Of a stretch of DNA of 35,000 bases, positions 24,195 through 34,302 are shown piece after piece. Under the pieces are notes generated by a model. The model worked only from the letters and a program-made list of their open reading frames with translations. It was not told the origin of the DNA and did no database searches. The stretch spans positions 1 through 35,000 of the forward strand of contig JAHBMJ010001054.1 of the NCBI GenBank assembly GCA_018398765.1. Reading direction: 5' to 3'. The translations under genes were made by a program, and so were the position numbers. Each line of letters begins with the position of its first letter. Positions within the stretch are counted from its first letter, which is position 1. The DNA comes from Chromera velia (lineage: Eukaryota > Sar > Chromeraceae).

Positions 24195-24848
24195 TGGGAG
24201 GTTACTAAGTTCAATTGGCTTGAGCACTATAAAACTAAATTGAAGCGGATAATGCTGCGGATTAATTGAAAGAACGTTTTATTGGAACGCAAAACGGCGC
24301 TAGAAACGGCTGAGTACGAACTTAACTGTGTTACTCAAGAAAGCTGGTAGAAAGACCCTCTGACACACAGCGATACTGCTGCCATGCATGCAAGCACCGC
24401 TAGAAGCACCTAATGCGTGGTGGAGGCGAACGGATGATCGGGAAAGAGAAAGAGAGGAAGCGTGCAGACGAACCGTCACTCTTCTCTTTGTCCCTCACCA
24501 CCCGCAGTCGCACATTAAATAATCGAGTGCAACAGCAATGATGCAACCAACACGCACAAAGATCCGGTCGCACGCGGATCGAGAAGCTGGTGGAGTCGAG
24601 CCGTTGAACAAACGAACAAATGATGAAGGCTCGAAATCGAATCATAAGTCTGTATATGCACACAGGAGGAAGTGCAATTAAATATTGATGCAAGTTGACG
24701 AACTCAACAGAGAGAACTTGCAAGAAGCGAAAAAACAATGGTGGTTGCCCAGGTCCAAAACGCTCAATCCCATCGAACCAGGATCTCAATTGTCTCTTTC
24801 TTTCCCTTTTTCTCTCGTCCCTTCCATTCCCTTTCCTTTCCTTTCCTT
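24195..24848. other. 3' flank of the GRAM-VASt gene
   Basis: No separate gene is supported. A 150-codon minus-strand frame lies here without recognisable motifs. A purine/pyrimidine-biased stretch (tttcctttcctttc) precedes the stop codon of the gene at 24849. The 3' UTR and polyadenylation site are expected here. Confidence 0.5.
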
Positions 24849-27800
24849 TCAAGGTTGCCCCTCCGCTCCTCCCCCCCCCTGTGCAGCCAGCAGAACCTTG
24901 AGGTCTTTCAGGTCCTGCCGCAACGAGTCCAGACTCGACTCAACTGACACCATGCGCTCCCTCAAGCTCTCCCCTTCAACACCCGAAACCACACCTGCTG
25001 ACCCATACAATCCCCCCCCCTTGGGCCCGGTCCCTGTTGCACTCCCGGGAGAAAGGGGAAACGGAGGTCTCCCATGTGCACCCCTGCTGGGCGACAAGGT
25101 GGCGAGACAGGACTCTCCCACAGAACCTAGACCATCTAGAAGAATGGTGACAGGGGTGTGCATGATGCTGCTGCTGGGGTTGTCCTTCGCTCCCCCCATG
25201 AGGAAAAAGAATCCAAAAATCACAACGAAGAACGACACAAGAAACCACACAATGCCCCACGACCACCCCTGTCGTTCGACAGCCTCTTGTCTCCCCCCGT
25301 TCATCCCAAAGTCTCTCCCCCCCCCTCGGCCTGCCCACTCAGGAGACTGGGAGGAGTGCCGTCTCCGTCTCTGGCTCTGTGATTTCTTCCCCCCCCTGTC
25401 TTCATCCGAATCTCCGTGGCTTGACGGCGACGTTGCCTTTTCAGAAGAAGAGGCATGACTGGAGGAGAAACCTCCGTGTCTCTGCTTCCCACTGCCGCCA
25501 CTCGCCTTGACAAACGGAGAGGCGAGAACCCCAGCCACACTTCCGGCCGCATTCGTCAAGGGGCGGAAGATGCGAACAAACAGAGAACTTTCGGACATTG
25601 ACGCTGGTTGAATTTCCTCTTGTGTGGACGTACTTGCTGTCTCTCTGTCTCCACGCACTGATTTGTCTGTCTCCATTCTCACCAACTTTCCTCCATCGAC
25701 TTCGCCCGTCTCTGTCTCTGTCTGCCCCCTTTCTTTCCCTCCCTCCGTCTCTGAAGACGGCGAGGCCCGTCTCCCCCCTGCCAAAGCAGACATGGGAGCC
25801 GACGCCCACTGCTTCCAGTTGTTCAACGCCCTGGCGCTATCATCCACCCCCCTCTTCAGGATTTGCGCCTGAAAGACAGAGCGCTTGTGTAGAAGCACTG
25901 CAGTCTCTACAACAAGAAACGATGACGTCGGAAACCCTTTTCCACTCCCTTCCTCTTCCACCCCCTCCAACAACCCGGTGGAGGACCGCCCCTCCTTCCA
26001 CAAAAGGGAGGAGAGATCGGAAGTACTGCCCAAAACCCCTGAGGGCGGCTCTTCCCCCCCCTCCCACAGAGCCCACTGCTGGAGGACAAGGAAGGATTCG
26101 GCAAACGGAACGTCGAGAGCCTCAGAGATTATTTCGAGAAACAAAACTCGACGCCTGCCTCCCTCTTCTCCCTCTGCACCCTCACTCATCTCAGTGACAC
26201 ACACAGAACTGCCCTCTGAGGAAGGGAGAACGGACAGAACTGCTGCCCTATGGCTCTGTTCGATTCTCGTCATGGTCGGCATAAAGGGAACTCGGGGAGA
26301 GACTGCTTGTTTGAAGTTCAACTCTCTGTCACACCCTTCCCAGGCAAATTCCTTCAAATCCTCTGCACCCTGACTTTCATGGAATTGAATGAGGGAATGA
26401 GGACAGCCATGGGCAAGGAAGGAATCGAAGAAAGTGGAAATAGAAAGAGGAACTTTCATCCTCACTGCTTCCATATACGCCGTCTCTACAACCCCCTCAA
26501 ACCGCCGCTTCCTCCTCACTGCCTGCCGCTGGGACCTGGGCGAGAGGGATTCTATCGGCGTCTCTCTTTTCTCTTCTGATGCGCTGCCAGAAGAAGACAA
26601 AGAAGCGCTGCCCTGCCGAGCTAACATGATTGCAGGGGCACTGCTCTCACTCGGCAGCCCCCCCTTGGGGCTCACAGCCCCACTCTCCCCTGCCCCTCCC
26701 AGGCCTCCTCTCAGACTGTCCCTCGACTGCCCCCTGGACAGCCGCACTGAGAGGAATGGAGATGAAGCCCGTCTCCTGCGTGTCTCCATCGTCTCAGACG
26801 ACAGCGCAGCACCGGCAAGGGGGCTCTTCCACACATTTTCTGAAGAGCGGCGGGCAAGAAGGGGAGGACCCTCAAGCCTGCACGCACAAACAAGGTTGGG
26901 CACAAATCGTGACCCGCCAACGGATGCAAAAGTCAGCAACCAAGCAAACCAACGTATTGCCTGTGATGCTTCCTGCTGACCAGACTTCGGTGTGAGGGAA
27001 TCAAGAGAAGGAAACAAAACCTGATCTGGAGGTTCAACACATGGAAGTTGAGGGGAGAGCGCGGTCAGCAGCAAAAAGGAAAGGTCACGACACAAAAACT
27101 GCGGAACCACAGTCAAGAAGGTGATTTCTCTTTTCATTCCCGTCGTCCCTTCCCTTCCTGACTGACTTTCGAGAGGGAATCTCTGGAGGAGATGCCGCGG
27201 GCTCGTGGACGGGAGAAGGGGAGCTTTTCGGTGGCATGGAGATTTTCTGGGGGGACTGGGAGACAGGTACAGAGGGTAGGGACGCCCTCCGAATGCCTGA
27301 AGAGGACGAGAAGGACAGGGCGCCTGAGGCCCCTCCCGACAAGGGGAGGGGGGGGCAGTCTCCAATAAATTCCTCCAGCATCTGCATGGGCCCTGAGGGG
27401 GAAAGGAGGGAGGGGGAGAACGGACGTTCCCCCTCAGACTGAAGAGAATGTCGACGGTGGTCGAGTGCGCTGTGGTATGTCGTCATGCTCATGCCTGTAC
27501 GGAAGTGGGGGGGTGGGGACTCTTCTGGTGCGCTGTGGTAGTTCTCATCGATGTCCCCAACCAGCACGCCTGCCGCACCGGAGGCAAGCGACACCGCAGA
27601 GGACGCCCCCCCCCCTCTCCTCCTAAAACTTTCCCTCCCGAGGTCAGTCCACCCCCCTCTCTCCTCGCCATTCCTCAAAGACGGGTTTCGGGACGTCTCG
27701 GGGGGGGAGACGTCGGCCCGCAGCCCCAGTCGCGTATCTCGCGTGGAGGGCTCAACGCTTGAAAAGACAGTGGAAGAGGAGTAACTGGGAAATGATGACA

Positions 27801-28269
27801 TTCCATCTCCTCGAACGACAATCTTCAAACTGTTGGGATGACGTGCGAAGGGAAGCGTTATCTTGCAGTTCGTCCATAAGTCGCAGAGTAAGTCATACGC
27901 CTCTCCGAGGCGTTCAACGTTCTTGAATGAGCACTTCACTGAGGAGCCTGCGTGTGCTCCCTCGTCTGCCACCTCCGGAACGTCAAAATCGTCCAGCACG
28001 CCGTCGTCTTGTACAGATCGGCAGGTTACATCTGCCTCTGCTGCGACCACAATGTTGAGCGCCTTCTGGTGGGAAAGAAGGCGCATCCGCTGACGTCTCA
28101 CCTGCAAGAAGAAGTCAAACGACAACCAGACCCCCACAGCGCCACAATCACGAAGGCACTCAAACCTGACTCCAGTCGGATAAAAAAGGAGCCGCCCTTT
28201 GCCTAACGCGAAGGGGGTGGCCATGGAGCAGTCGAATTCATGAAGTGGCGGGTCACCCAGCTCAGACAT
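24849..28269 (-). CDS. GRAM-VASt domain membrane protein, LAM/Aster-type lipid transfer protein
   Basis: Two exons, 28269-27167 and 26877-24849, join in phase 2 (donor AA|GTCAGT, acceptor TTTGTGCGTGCAG, intron 289 nt) to 1043 residues. Residues ~18-134 form a GRAM domain (GKGRLLFYPTGVRFECL, CSFKNVERLGEAYDLLCDLW). After a Ser/Pro-rich linker, residues ~494-720 form a VASt domain (FFDSFLAHGCPHSLIQFHE, AWEGCDRELNFKQ, EALDVPFAESFLVLQQW, VFQAQILKRGVDDSARALNNW). One transmembrane helix lies at ~909-928 (GIVWFLVSFFVVIFGFFFLM), followed by a short C-terminal coiled coil (SLRERMVSVESSLDSLRQDL). This GRAM-VASt-TM order is that of yeast Lam/Ysp and animal GRAMD1/Aster proteins, which carry sterol between ER and plasma membrane at contact sites. 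The ligand here is not shown. The ATG at 28269 leaves little room before the divergent neighbour, so they probably share a promoter. Confidence 0.88.
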
Positions 28270-28640
28270 CTTTTCAACTACAGTAGAGCAGCCGGCGATC
28301 CTTTTTTGTTCAACTTCCGTCTACGAGAAGGCCTCGAGGCTCTGGAGTTGAAAACGTGCGCTGACTGTCAGCACCCGGAGACCCGGCATAGTTACATTAA
28401 TCCAACTGAAGACTGTACCAAGTTGCTTTCGGAATCATCGTGAGATTCACACGAGCTGTACATGGACGGTCGTTCCAGCTGACTGCTCGAGGCGATGGAG
28501 ATGGGAAGAGACGTCAAAAAAATTTGGCCCCGGAAAAGCGCTTGAGGGGCACTTTCTCAATTCGAGCCAGAAGGAATCATCTTTACAAGTCTACTCGCAC
28601 GGAGAGGGAACTGAAGGTATTAAGGTAAGTCAAAAGTTTT
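28270..28640 (+). promoter_or_regulatory. Divergent promoter and possible leader exon
   Basis: This lies between the GRAM-VASt start codon and a strong splice donor AAG|GTAAGT at 28624/28625. A plus-strand exon probably ends there and is spliced to the CAG acceptor at 29363. One frame is open from about 28351 to the donor but has no ATG, so the exon may be untranslated leader. Short ATG-initiated frames (for example at 28461) would then be upstream ORFs. Confidence 0.4.
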
Positions 28641-29363
28641 TTTGCTCGCGCTGCGCGCGCGCGCGTAATGCTCTTGACAAAATCTTAAAATCATAAAATG
28701 CATTCATGGGCCGCTGTAAGTTCACTGGCACTGCATGATTCACTACCAACCTGCAAGTTAGCTTCAACGGCCAAATCACTTCGTTCGTAGAAAGGAACAA
28801 ACAAGAGCATATGAGAAAGTGTCAGAGAAACTATACATATATGAGATACTATGAGATACTATGAGATACTATGAGAGAAATTAAGAGAAATTAACTAAGG
28901 AATCACATGACTGTATATGGCGTGGTGATGACGTGTTGTATCAAACAGATGTATTATATGCGAGATCAGGGTTACGATCACTACCGGCAATAACCGGCAA
29001 TGACCCTTCGCTGGCGGCAATTGCCGGTCTGCTGGCAATGGACATTTCTGGCTTAGTTACTGCAAAAAAAAAAATAGTATAAAAAAATGGGTCTCAAAAA
29101 AAAAAAATTCTGCCTATGGCGCAGTTGCTAAAAAATGGTTTTAAACTCTTTTATAAGCGACCAGAGTATTCTTACAGCCTCCTGATAATTAATTTTTTTA
29201 AAAAAACATATATAATATAAAAAATATTGAAAAAAATATATTTATTATCTATATACTCAAACGTGACAACGTGTTGCGGTATCACTGTGTCAGTCTGTTA
29301 CTTAGCGCCTAAAAAAAGAACGAATACCTTGTTTTCGTGTTTCAACCTGTGCTTGCCCTGCAG
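28641..29363. other. AT-rich probable intron with 10-bp tandem repeat
   Basis: AT-rich sequence between the GTAAGT donor and the acceptor at 29363 (intron 28625-29363, 739 nt). ATGAGATACT is repeated three times exactly at 28841-28870 plus a partial copy. Near 28985-29035 ACCGGCAATA/GGCAATTGCC motifs recur and can fold back. Confidence 0.6.
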
Positions 29364-29396
29364 AAACTGCTTGGTTCACTCTGGGAGGGTTCAAGA

Positions 29397-29907
29397 ATGA
29401 ATGACTCGAAGGACGCAGTGGAGGCAAATCTCCATCCCCCTGGGTCTCCAGAGTTGGAGGCCCTTCGAGGCCGCAGGCAGCAGCTTCTTGCCGCGGGTCT
29501 TTCTCTGGAAGCCGGAGCACCCGACTGGGGAGACCGCCCAAACTTTGAGGCAGACTGTTTCCATTGTTGGAATGGTTCAGGTGTTTCTGTGTGGGCCAGT
29601 TGCGGTCGTTGTGGGCGCCGCTTTTCTGTTTTTGGACGACGGTTGCAGGACGGCACTCATCGATTTGACTTACAACATCTGCAAACACACCGCGAAGCAC
29701 ACTGGCCATAGAACTGTCCCTCTTAATGACTCATTGACTCTTAGATATGGCCTTAAGCGGGTTGTAGGAGGTATGATGCACACACATACACACATCTATA
29801 CACACAAACACACACAAACACACACTCACACACACACACACACTCACACTCACACACACATACACACACACACACATACACACAAACACACACACTCACA
29901 CACACAT

Positions 29908-29944
<37 letters not shown>

Positions 29945-31801
29945 TCATCACGACCCAATGGCATCTCCCTCTCCCACTCCCTCTGCATGCCAGCATCACA
30001 ACGACACCATCTCCCTCTCCTCCTGCATACCGGCAACACACCAACACCATCTCCCTCTACATGCCGGCCTCACACCGACCCATCTCCCTCTCCCACTCCC
30101 TCTGCATGCCAGCATCGCATTGACCCATCTCCCTCTCCGGCCCTCCGCATACCGGCAACATACCAACACCATCTCCCTCTCGCTCTCCTTGCTCCCTCTA
30201 CATGCTGGCATCACAACGACCCATCTCCCCCCTCTACTCCGTCTGCATGCCAGCATCACAGCAACCCATCTCCCTCTCCCTCCACGTACCGACAACACAT
30301 CAACAACATCTCCCTCTGCATGCCAGCATCACAACGACCCATCTCCCCCCTCTACTCCCTCTGCATGCCAGCATCACAACGACATCATCTCCCTCTTCTT
30401 CTGCATGTCAGCGTGACCTCGCCACTCTTCTCCCTCCCTCTGCACGCTGACCCTTCGCACGGTCCTCTCTGCCCAAGGGGCCGTATTTCGCAATCGATCC
30501 GCCTGTCTCCCCCCGGCAGTACTTAAACTCCTAATCCAGACTGGAGGGTTTGCTCTCCTGTATTGGCGAGGTGGTCTTGTGCAGATCCGCCCCAGAGGCT
30601 CTGTACTGAGCCGCCCTAGTCATCCTGTTCTGAATGACCAAGCCCTTGCAGACCCTGTTTCCCTGCTGCGGGACCTGCGCCCTCTGTCGTCGAATCTCTC
30701 CAGAACTCGTTTCTCGTCCTGTGGATTCAGTCCGTCTGCTTGAGTTCTGAAAATCATAGGCAGAACCTCCCCTCAGAGTCTCTCCATTCACACCACCACA
30801 CACTGCGCAACTGTCCCCAACAGGCCCACAGGCTCAACTCTCTCCATTCACAAACGGATGATACTCCCTAAACGGCCCCCATTCTCACCTCTCTCCATTG
30901 ACACCCACCACTGTGATACACTTCCCAACAGGCCCCCATCCTCACCTCTCTCCATTCACATACAGAACCCAGTCCCCCAAAAGTCCCACAAACTCGCCTC
31001 TCTCCATTCCCACCTAAAACACACTCCCCCAACAGGCCCACAACCTGACCTTGTTCCATTCCCTCGCAGAAGCCGCGTATAAGTACGACTTCCTCATGTG
31101 CGTCCGTCTTCGCCCAGAGCCCACTGCCCGCTTTTGCGTATTCCACCGAATCATCTGTCTGGCGGTGTGCGCGGGTTGGAATTCCCACAGCCGCCCCTCT
31201 CCTTCAGGTCAGGTTGGGGGACATTCTCCAAGAGTCCCCAAATCTCCCTCCCGCTACTGAACTGCTCTCCCTGAGCTCTCAGGGTCTCTCTAGGGGTCTC
31301 TCAAAAACATTCAAAAATATCCAAAGCTCTCCACTTTCTGTTCCCACCTGAAACGTGCTCTCTTATCGTCGTGACTTCCCACTCTCCTTCTGCTGGCCCA
31401 AACCACCAGCCCTCCTTGAACTTCCCGCAGCCTTCCCTCGCTCGCCCTCGCTTCGTTTTAGGGAGGCGCGATTTGCTTTGGTCCCCCCTGGTAGTCGCAT
31501 TGAACCATGTCACCCTGGAGTACCTCGGTGCCTCTCCGAGGCTTCTGTGCTTATCTGTCCACCCCCCCACCCTCCCTACATCTCCTTTCACACTACAGCA
31601 TTGGAGACGGAAAAGAAATGGAGGATACACTTTCCAGTCTCCACCGTGTTGCAGCAAAGAGACGATCTAAGAGACGATCAGAACAAAGTCTCGGGACTGG
31701 GCGATTCTGTACTGATTCAGAATCATGCACCCGAGCGGTACCCCCCGGTCGCCCATGGTCATCCGGACAGGGGGGGAAGAAGTGTTTATCACGCGATCTG
31801 A
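29397..31801 (+). CDS. Multi-exon protein of unknown function, introns filled with minisatellites
   Basis: Proposed exons: 29364-29580 (ATG at 29397; ELEALRGRRQQLLAAGLSLE, ADCFHCWNG), 30520-~30720 (LLIQTGGFALLYWRGGLVQI, LADPVSLLRDLRPLSSNLS), 31070-31207 (AAYKYDFLMCVRLRPEPTAR, FHRIICLAVCAGW), 31431-31490 (FPRSPSLRFREARFALVPP) and 31599-31801 (EKKWRIHFPVSTVLQQRDDL, KVSGLGDSVLIQNHAPERY, then TGA). All junctions can be phase 1, with acceptors such as cattccctcgcag and tttcacactacag and donors TTCAG|GTCAGG and G|GTAGTC. The donor of exon 2 is unresolved. If the first exon were unspliced it would end at a TAG at 29711 with a CxxC...CxxC zinc-finger-like tail. I recognise no family. It is head to head with the GRAM-VASt gene. 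Confidence 0.45.
29779..29944. repeat. (CA)n microsatellite
   Basis: About 165 bp of near-continuous CA, interrupted by CATA, CTCA and CAAA variants. It lies in the first large intron of the plus-strand gene. Confidence 0.95.
29962..30415. repeat. 32-51-bp minisatellite, about 11 copies
   Basis: CATCTCCCTCT...CTGCATGCCAGCATCACAACGAC recurs with CATCTCCC at about 29962, 30008, 30048, 30081, 30126, 30170, 30221, 30268, 30307, 30340 and 30386. Unit length varies mainly by loss or gain of the middle pyrimidine part. The array ends about 100 bp before a splice acceptor. Confidence 0.9.
30781..31060. repeat. 51-60-bp minisatellite, six copies
   Basis: TCTCTCCATTCACA...CCCCCAACAGGCCCACA...CTCACC recurs, with TCCATT at 30783, 30843, 30894, 30951, 31003 and 31055. 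The last copy runs directly into the acceptor ttgttccattccctcgcag of the exon at 31070, so the repeat unit supplies the pyrimidine tract. Confidence 0.85.
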
Positions 31802-31911
31802 GTGGTGTGCATGTTCGCATCGCCAGGAGTGTTTTCTTCGGGCCTGGTACGCGAACGGGCCTTGCCGATTGTGACTTGAAGATCCCGAATTCCTCTCACA
31901 GACACATGAAC

Positions 31912-32730
31912 AACAGTTGTTTCATTAACAGAATTCGACACGTACAATTGGATCCAAATACACCTCCATAATCCGAAAATAGGGACATGCTGCTACAGGT
32001 TGCTTAGTAATTTGCTGGGCCCACTTTTAAAAATTTGTGTGCACAAAATTTTATATCAATAAAAACACGAACAACGGTTAGCAACAGTTGTTTGCAAATG
32101 CATGAAAATCATACGTATCTGTACACGATTTTAGTAGTGAAACAAACATTTTATCACTGTTGCGCAACCAACCGCAACCAACACACAACAACACATCAAC
32201 AACAGTTGTTCATGAACAGAATTCGACACAATTGGGCCCAAATTCAACTGTAACCCGAAATAGGAACAGGTTGCTTAGTAATTTGCTGGGCCCACTTAAC
32301 AGTTTGTGTACATAAAATTTTACATCAACAAAACATGAACAACAGTTAGCAACAGTTGTTTGCAAATGCATGAAAATCATACGTATCTGTACACAATTTT
32401 AGTATTGAAACAAATATTTTATCATTATTGCACAACTAACATACAACACATCAATAACAGTTGTTCATGAACAGAATTCGACACAATTGGGCCCAAATTC
32501 AACTCTAACCCGAAAATAGGGACAGGTTGCTTAGTAATTTGCTGGGTCCACTTAACAGTTTGTATTTACAAAATTTTATATCAACAAAACATGAACAATA
32601 GTTAGCAACAGTTGTTTGCAAATGATGATTGAGGGCAAATGCATGAAAATCATATATATCTGTACATAATTTTAGTATTGAAACAAACATTTTATCATTG
32701 TTGCGCAACTAACATACAATAACACATTGC
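31912..32730. repeat. Satellite, three tandem ~255-290-bp units
   Basis: AACAGTTGTTCATGAACAGA marks unit starts at 31912 (variant), 32201 and 32456; the last clean period is 255 bp. Shared blocks are TTCGACACAATTGGGCCCAA, CAGGTTGCTTAGTAATTTGC and GCAACAGTTGTTTGCAAATG. The unit is rich in short palindromes (AACAAC-a-GTTGTT, TTCATGAA, GAATTC, GGGCCC). No coding capacity. Confidence 0.92.
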
Positions 32731-33168
32731 TTTGTCCCCCCTGTCTGGCCAACTTATAGCGTCCAAACAGAAAAAGAAAACAAGGATAAGAACCTTGGGG
32801 AAATTCTAGAGAAGGAACGTGAGCAATGGTCATTCAAGCAACATTTTACAGGTTCAGGTAAACAAGGTTTCAATCTTATTTTGACTCTAAGAGGTCGTAT
32901 CGAGCTTTGTCTTTAGACTTCCGACTCTATAGATTCAATATAATTCACTGACTTCGGCTGACTTCAACTCGAACCTGCCGTAGGATGTTGCTCAGACAAC
33001 ATGTTGCTAAAGAGGCCAAACATAGGCTTGCATACATACGCAGAGCTTCAAGTATGATATGTATAGGTAGACTGCGTATACGTGCGGCGGCGGAGTATGG
33101 CATCGGTACGCAGGCTTATTCAGATACAACGCATGCGAAGGTCCTGGACTAGAGGGCGGCACTACAGG
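32731..33168. other. Unique segment between satellite copies
   Basis: Higher-complexity DNA. One plus frame without an ATG reads TEKENKDKNLGEILEKEREQ and WSFKQHFTGSGKQGFNL to a stop near 32915. It is followed by the small ORF at 32985. This could be fragments of a captured or decayed gene; I do not recognise it. Confidence 0.35.
32985..33152 (+). CDS. 55-residue ORF, unknown
   Basis: ATG opens MLLRQHVAKEAKHRLAYIRR and continues ICIGRLRIRAAAEYGIGTQA to a TAG. It is basic and helical and looks more like real protein than chance, with GC-rich third positions unlike the AT-rich flanks. It might be a piece of a degraded mobile-element or host gene. No family recognised. Confidence 0.25.
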   Translation: MLLRQHVAKEAKHRLAYIRRASSMICIGRLRIRAAAEYGIGTQAYSDTTHAKVLD

Positions 33169-33181
33169 GTAGGACTCCACA

Positions 33182-33280
33182 ATATCAACAACAGTTGTTC
33201 ATAAACAGAATTATTCGACACAATTGGGCCCAAATACAACTGTAACCCAAAAATACGGACAGGTTGCTTAGTAATTTGCT
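33182..33280. mobile_element. Satellite fragment inserted with a 13-bp duplication
   Basis: Ninety-nine bp of the satellite unit (ATATCAACAACAGTTGTTC to AGTAATTTGCT) are flanked on both sides by GTAGGACTCCACA (33169-33181 and 33281-33293). This fits a separate insertion event rather than array decay. Confidence 0.8.
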
Positions 33281-33293
33281 GTAGGACTCCACA

Positions 33294-34302
33294 GATCCCC
33301 CCCGGCCACAGACAGGAAAATCGCGTCCTCGCGACCAGCTGAACACATCTGAGTATATACAAAAAAGAAGAAAGAGTGAGAAAGAGGTGAGTAAAAGAGC
33401 ACAATCAACCAGACGCAATGCAAACCCATGCAACCAACAGAACACCTTTAAGGAGGTAGTCGAAAATATCTAGACGCGAAAGCTGACAAGCAAAAAAGTT
33501 TTTTCCCATTTGGTATTGCCTTCTGGGAGTGAAGATCCTATGGTTGGCAGTGAGCGAGATCCTGAAACCATCTGTGAGCGGTGTTTTTGAATTACGGGAA
33601 TCGATACTGATATCATAAACAATGGTAACTTAGAGTTGTTTATTCGTCAGTGAGACCTAAATATCTCAAAAACCAAGCTACAGCAGACACTCAAAAGAAT
33701 TGGCAGAGACCAGATACAACCTTGGTGAAAAAAAGATCAGAGAGGCCTTTGTAGTCTCAAGCTGGCACCGCTTGACAACAGTCATTTCAGTTTTTAGTGT
33801 GATATGCTATTTGTGCTTTGTCCCATTGCCCAGCCAGCCAATCACTGACAGGTTCTACCCGTTTACGTGAATACCACCTTTGCTGCCTATCTCAAATTTT
33901 TTTAGGATAACGAGTCCGATAGAGGTGCATAGCGTGTCGCTGTGCTTGTGTGGTTTTCATGTCTTTTCTTTATAGATATGTACGCAATAACGATCCACAC
34001 AGACATTTTTCAAAAGTAGGTGTTCTTTCATGCGGGTCCAATAGTCTTTAGTCCTGGTCCATAAACTCATCAAGCTCTTCTTGTAGATTTCTGGATGGTT
34101 CTGTTTTCTGTGTAGGTAAAGAACCGCTGCTCAATCTTGAGCTGCCAGGGCGCGTCTGTAAAGAAAGGGCCTTTATCCACCGGAGAGACTGAGAAGAAGG
34201 GGGGCAAACGATATGTGTATGAGAAGCTTGGCCAGCATTGCGGAGCCTTTTGTGCTAAAGATGCCGCTCTCTACCCCCAACATCTGTAGGAGAGAAAGAC
34301 AA
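33294..34302. other. No supported gene
   Basis: I find no convincing exon, RNA or element end here. Minus-strand frames near 33185-33445 lack recognisable motifs. On the minus strand this is the region downstream of the Gypsy-type remnant, where an LTR might be expected; none could be identified without the partner copy. Confidence 0.4.

Noticed and set aside
24685-27784. Many plus-strand frames opposite the GRAM-VASt gene
   Set aside because: They are shadows of a GC-rich, low-complexity coding region on the minus strand.
28841-28880. CRISPR-like array
   Set aside because: Three adjacent 10-bp repeats without spacers, in a eukaryotic intron; a simple tandem repeat.
29401-30526. Plus-strand His/Thr- and Pro/Leu-rich frames
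   Set aside because: They are produced by the CA microsatellite and the 32-51-bp minisatellite.
31599-31971. Alternative plus-strand frame of the last exon (KRRSKRRSEQ..., open to 31971)
   Set aside because: It looks protein-like but does not match the phase-1 junctions of the upstream exons and runs into the satellite; kept only as a less likely alternative.
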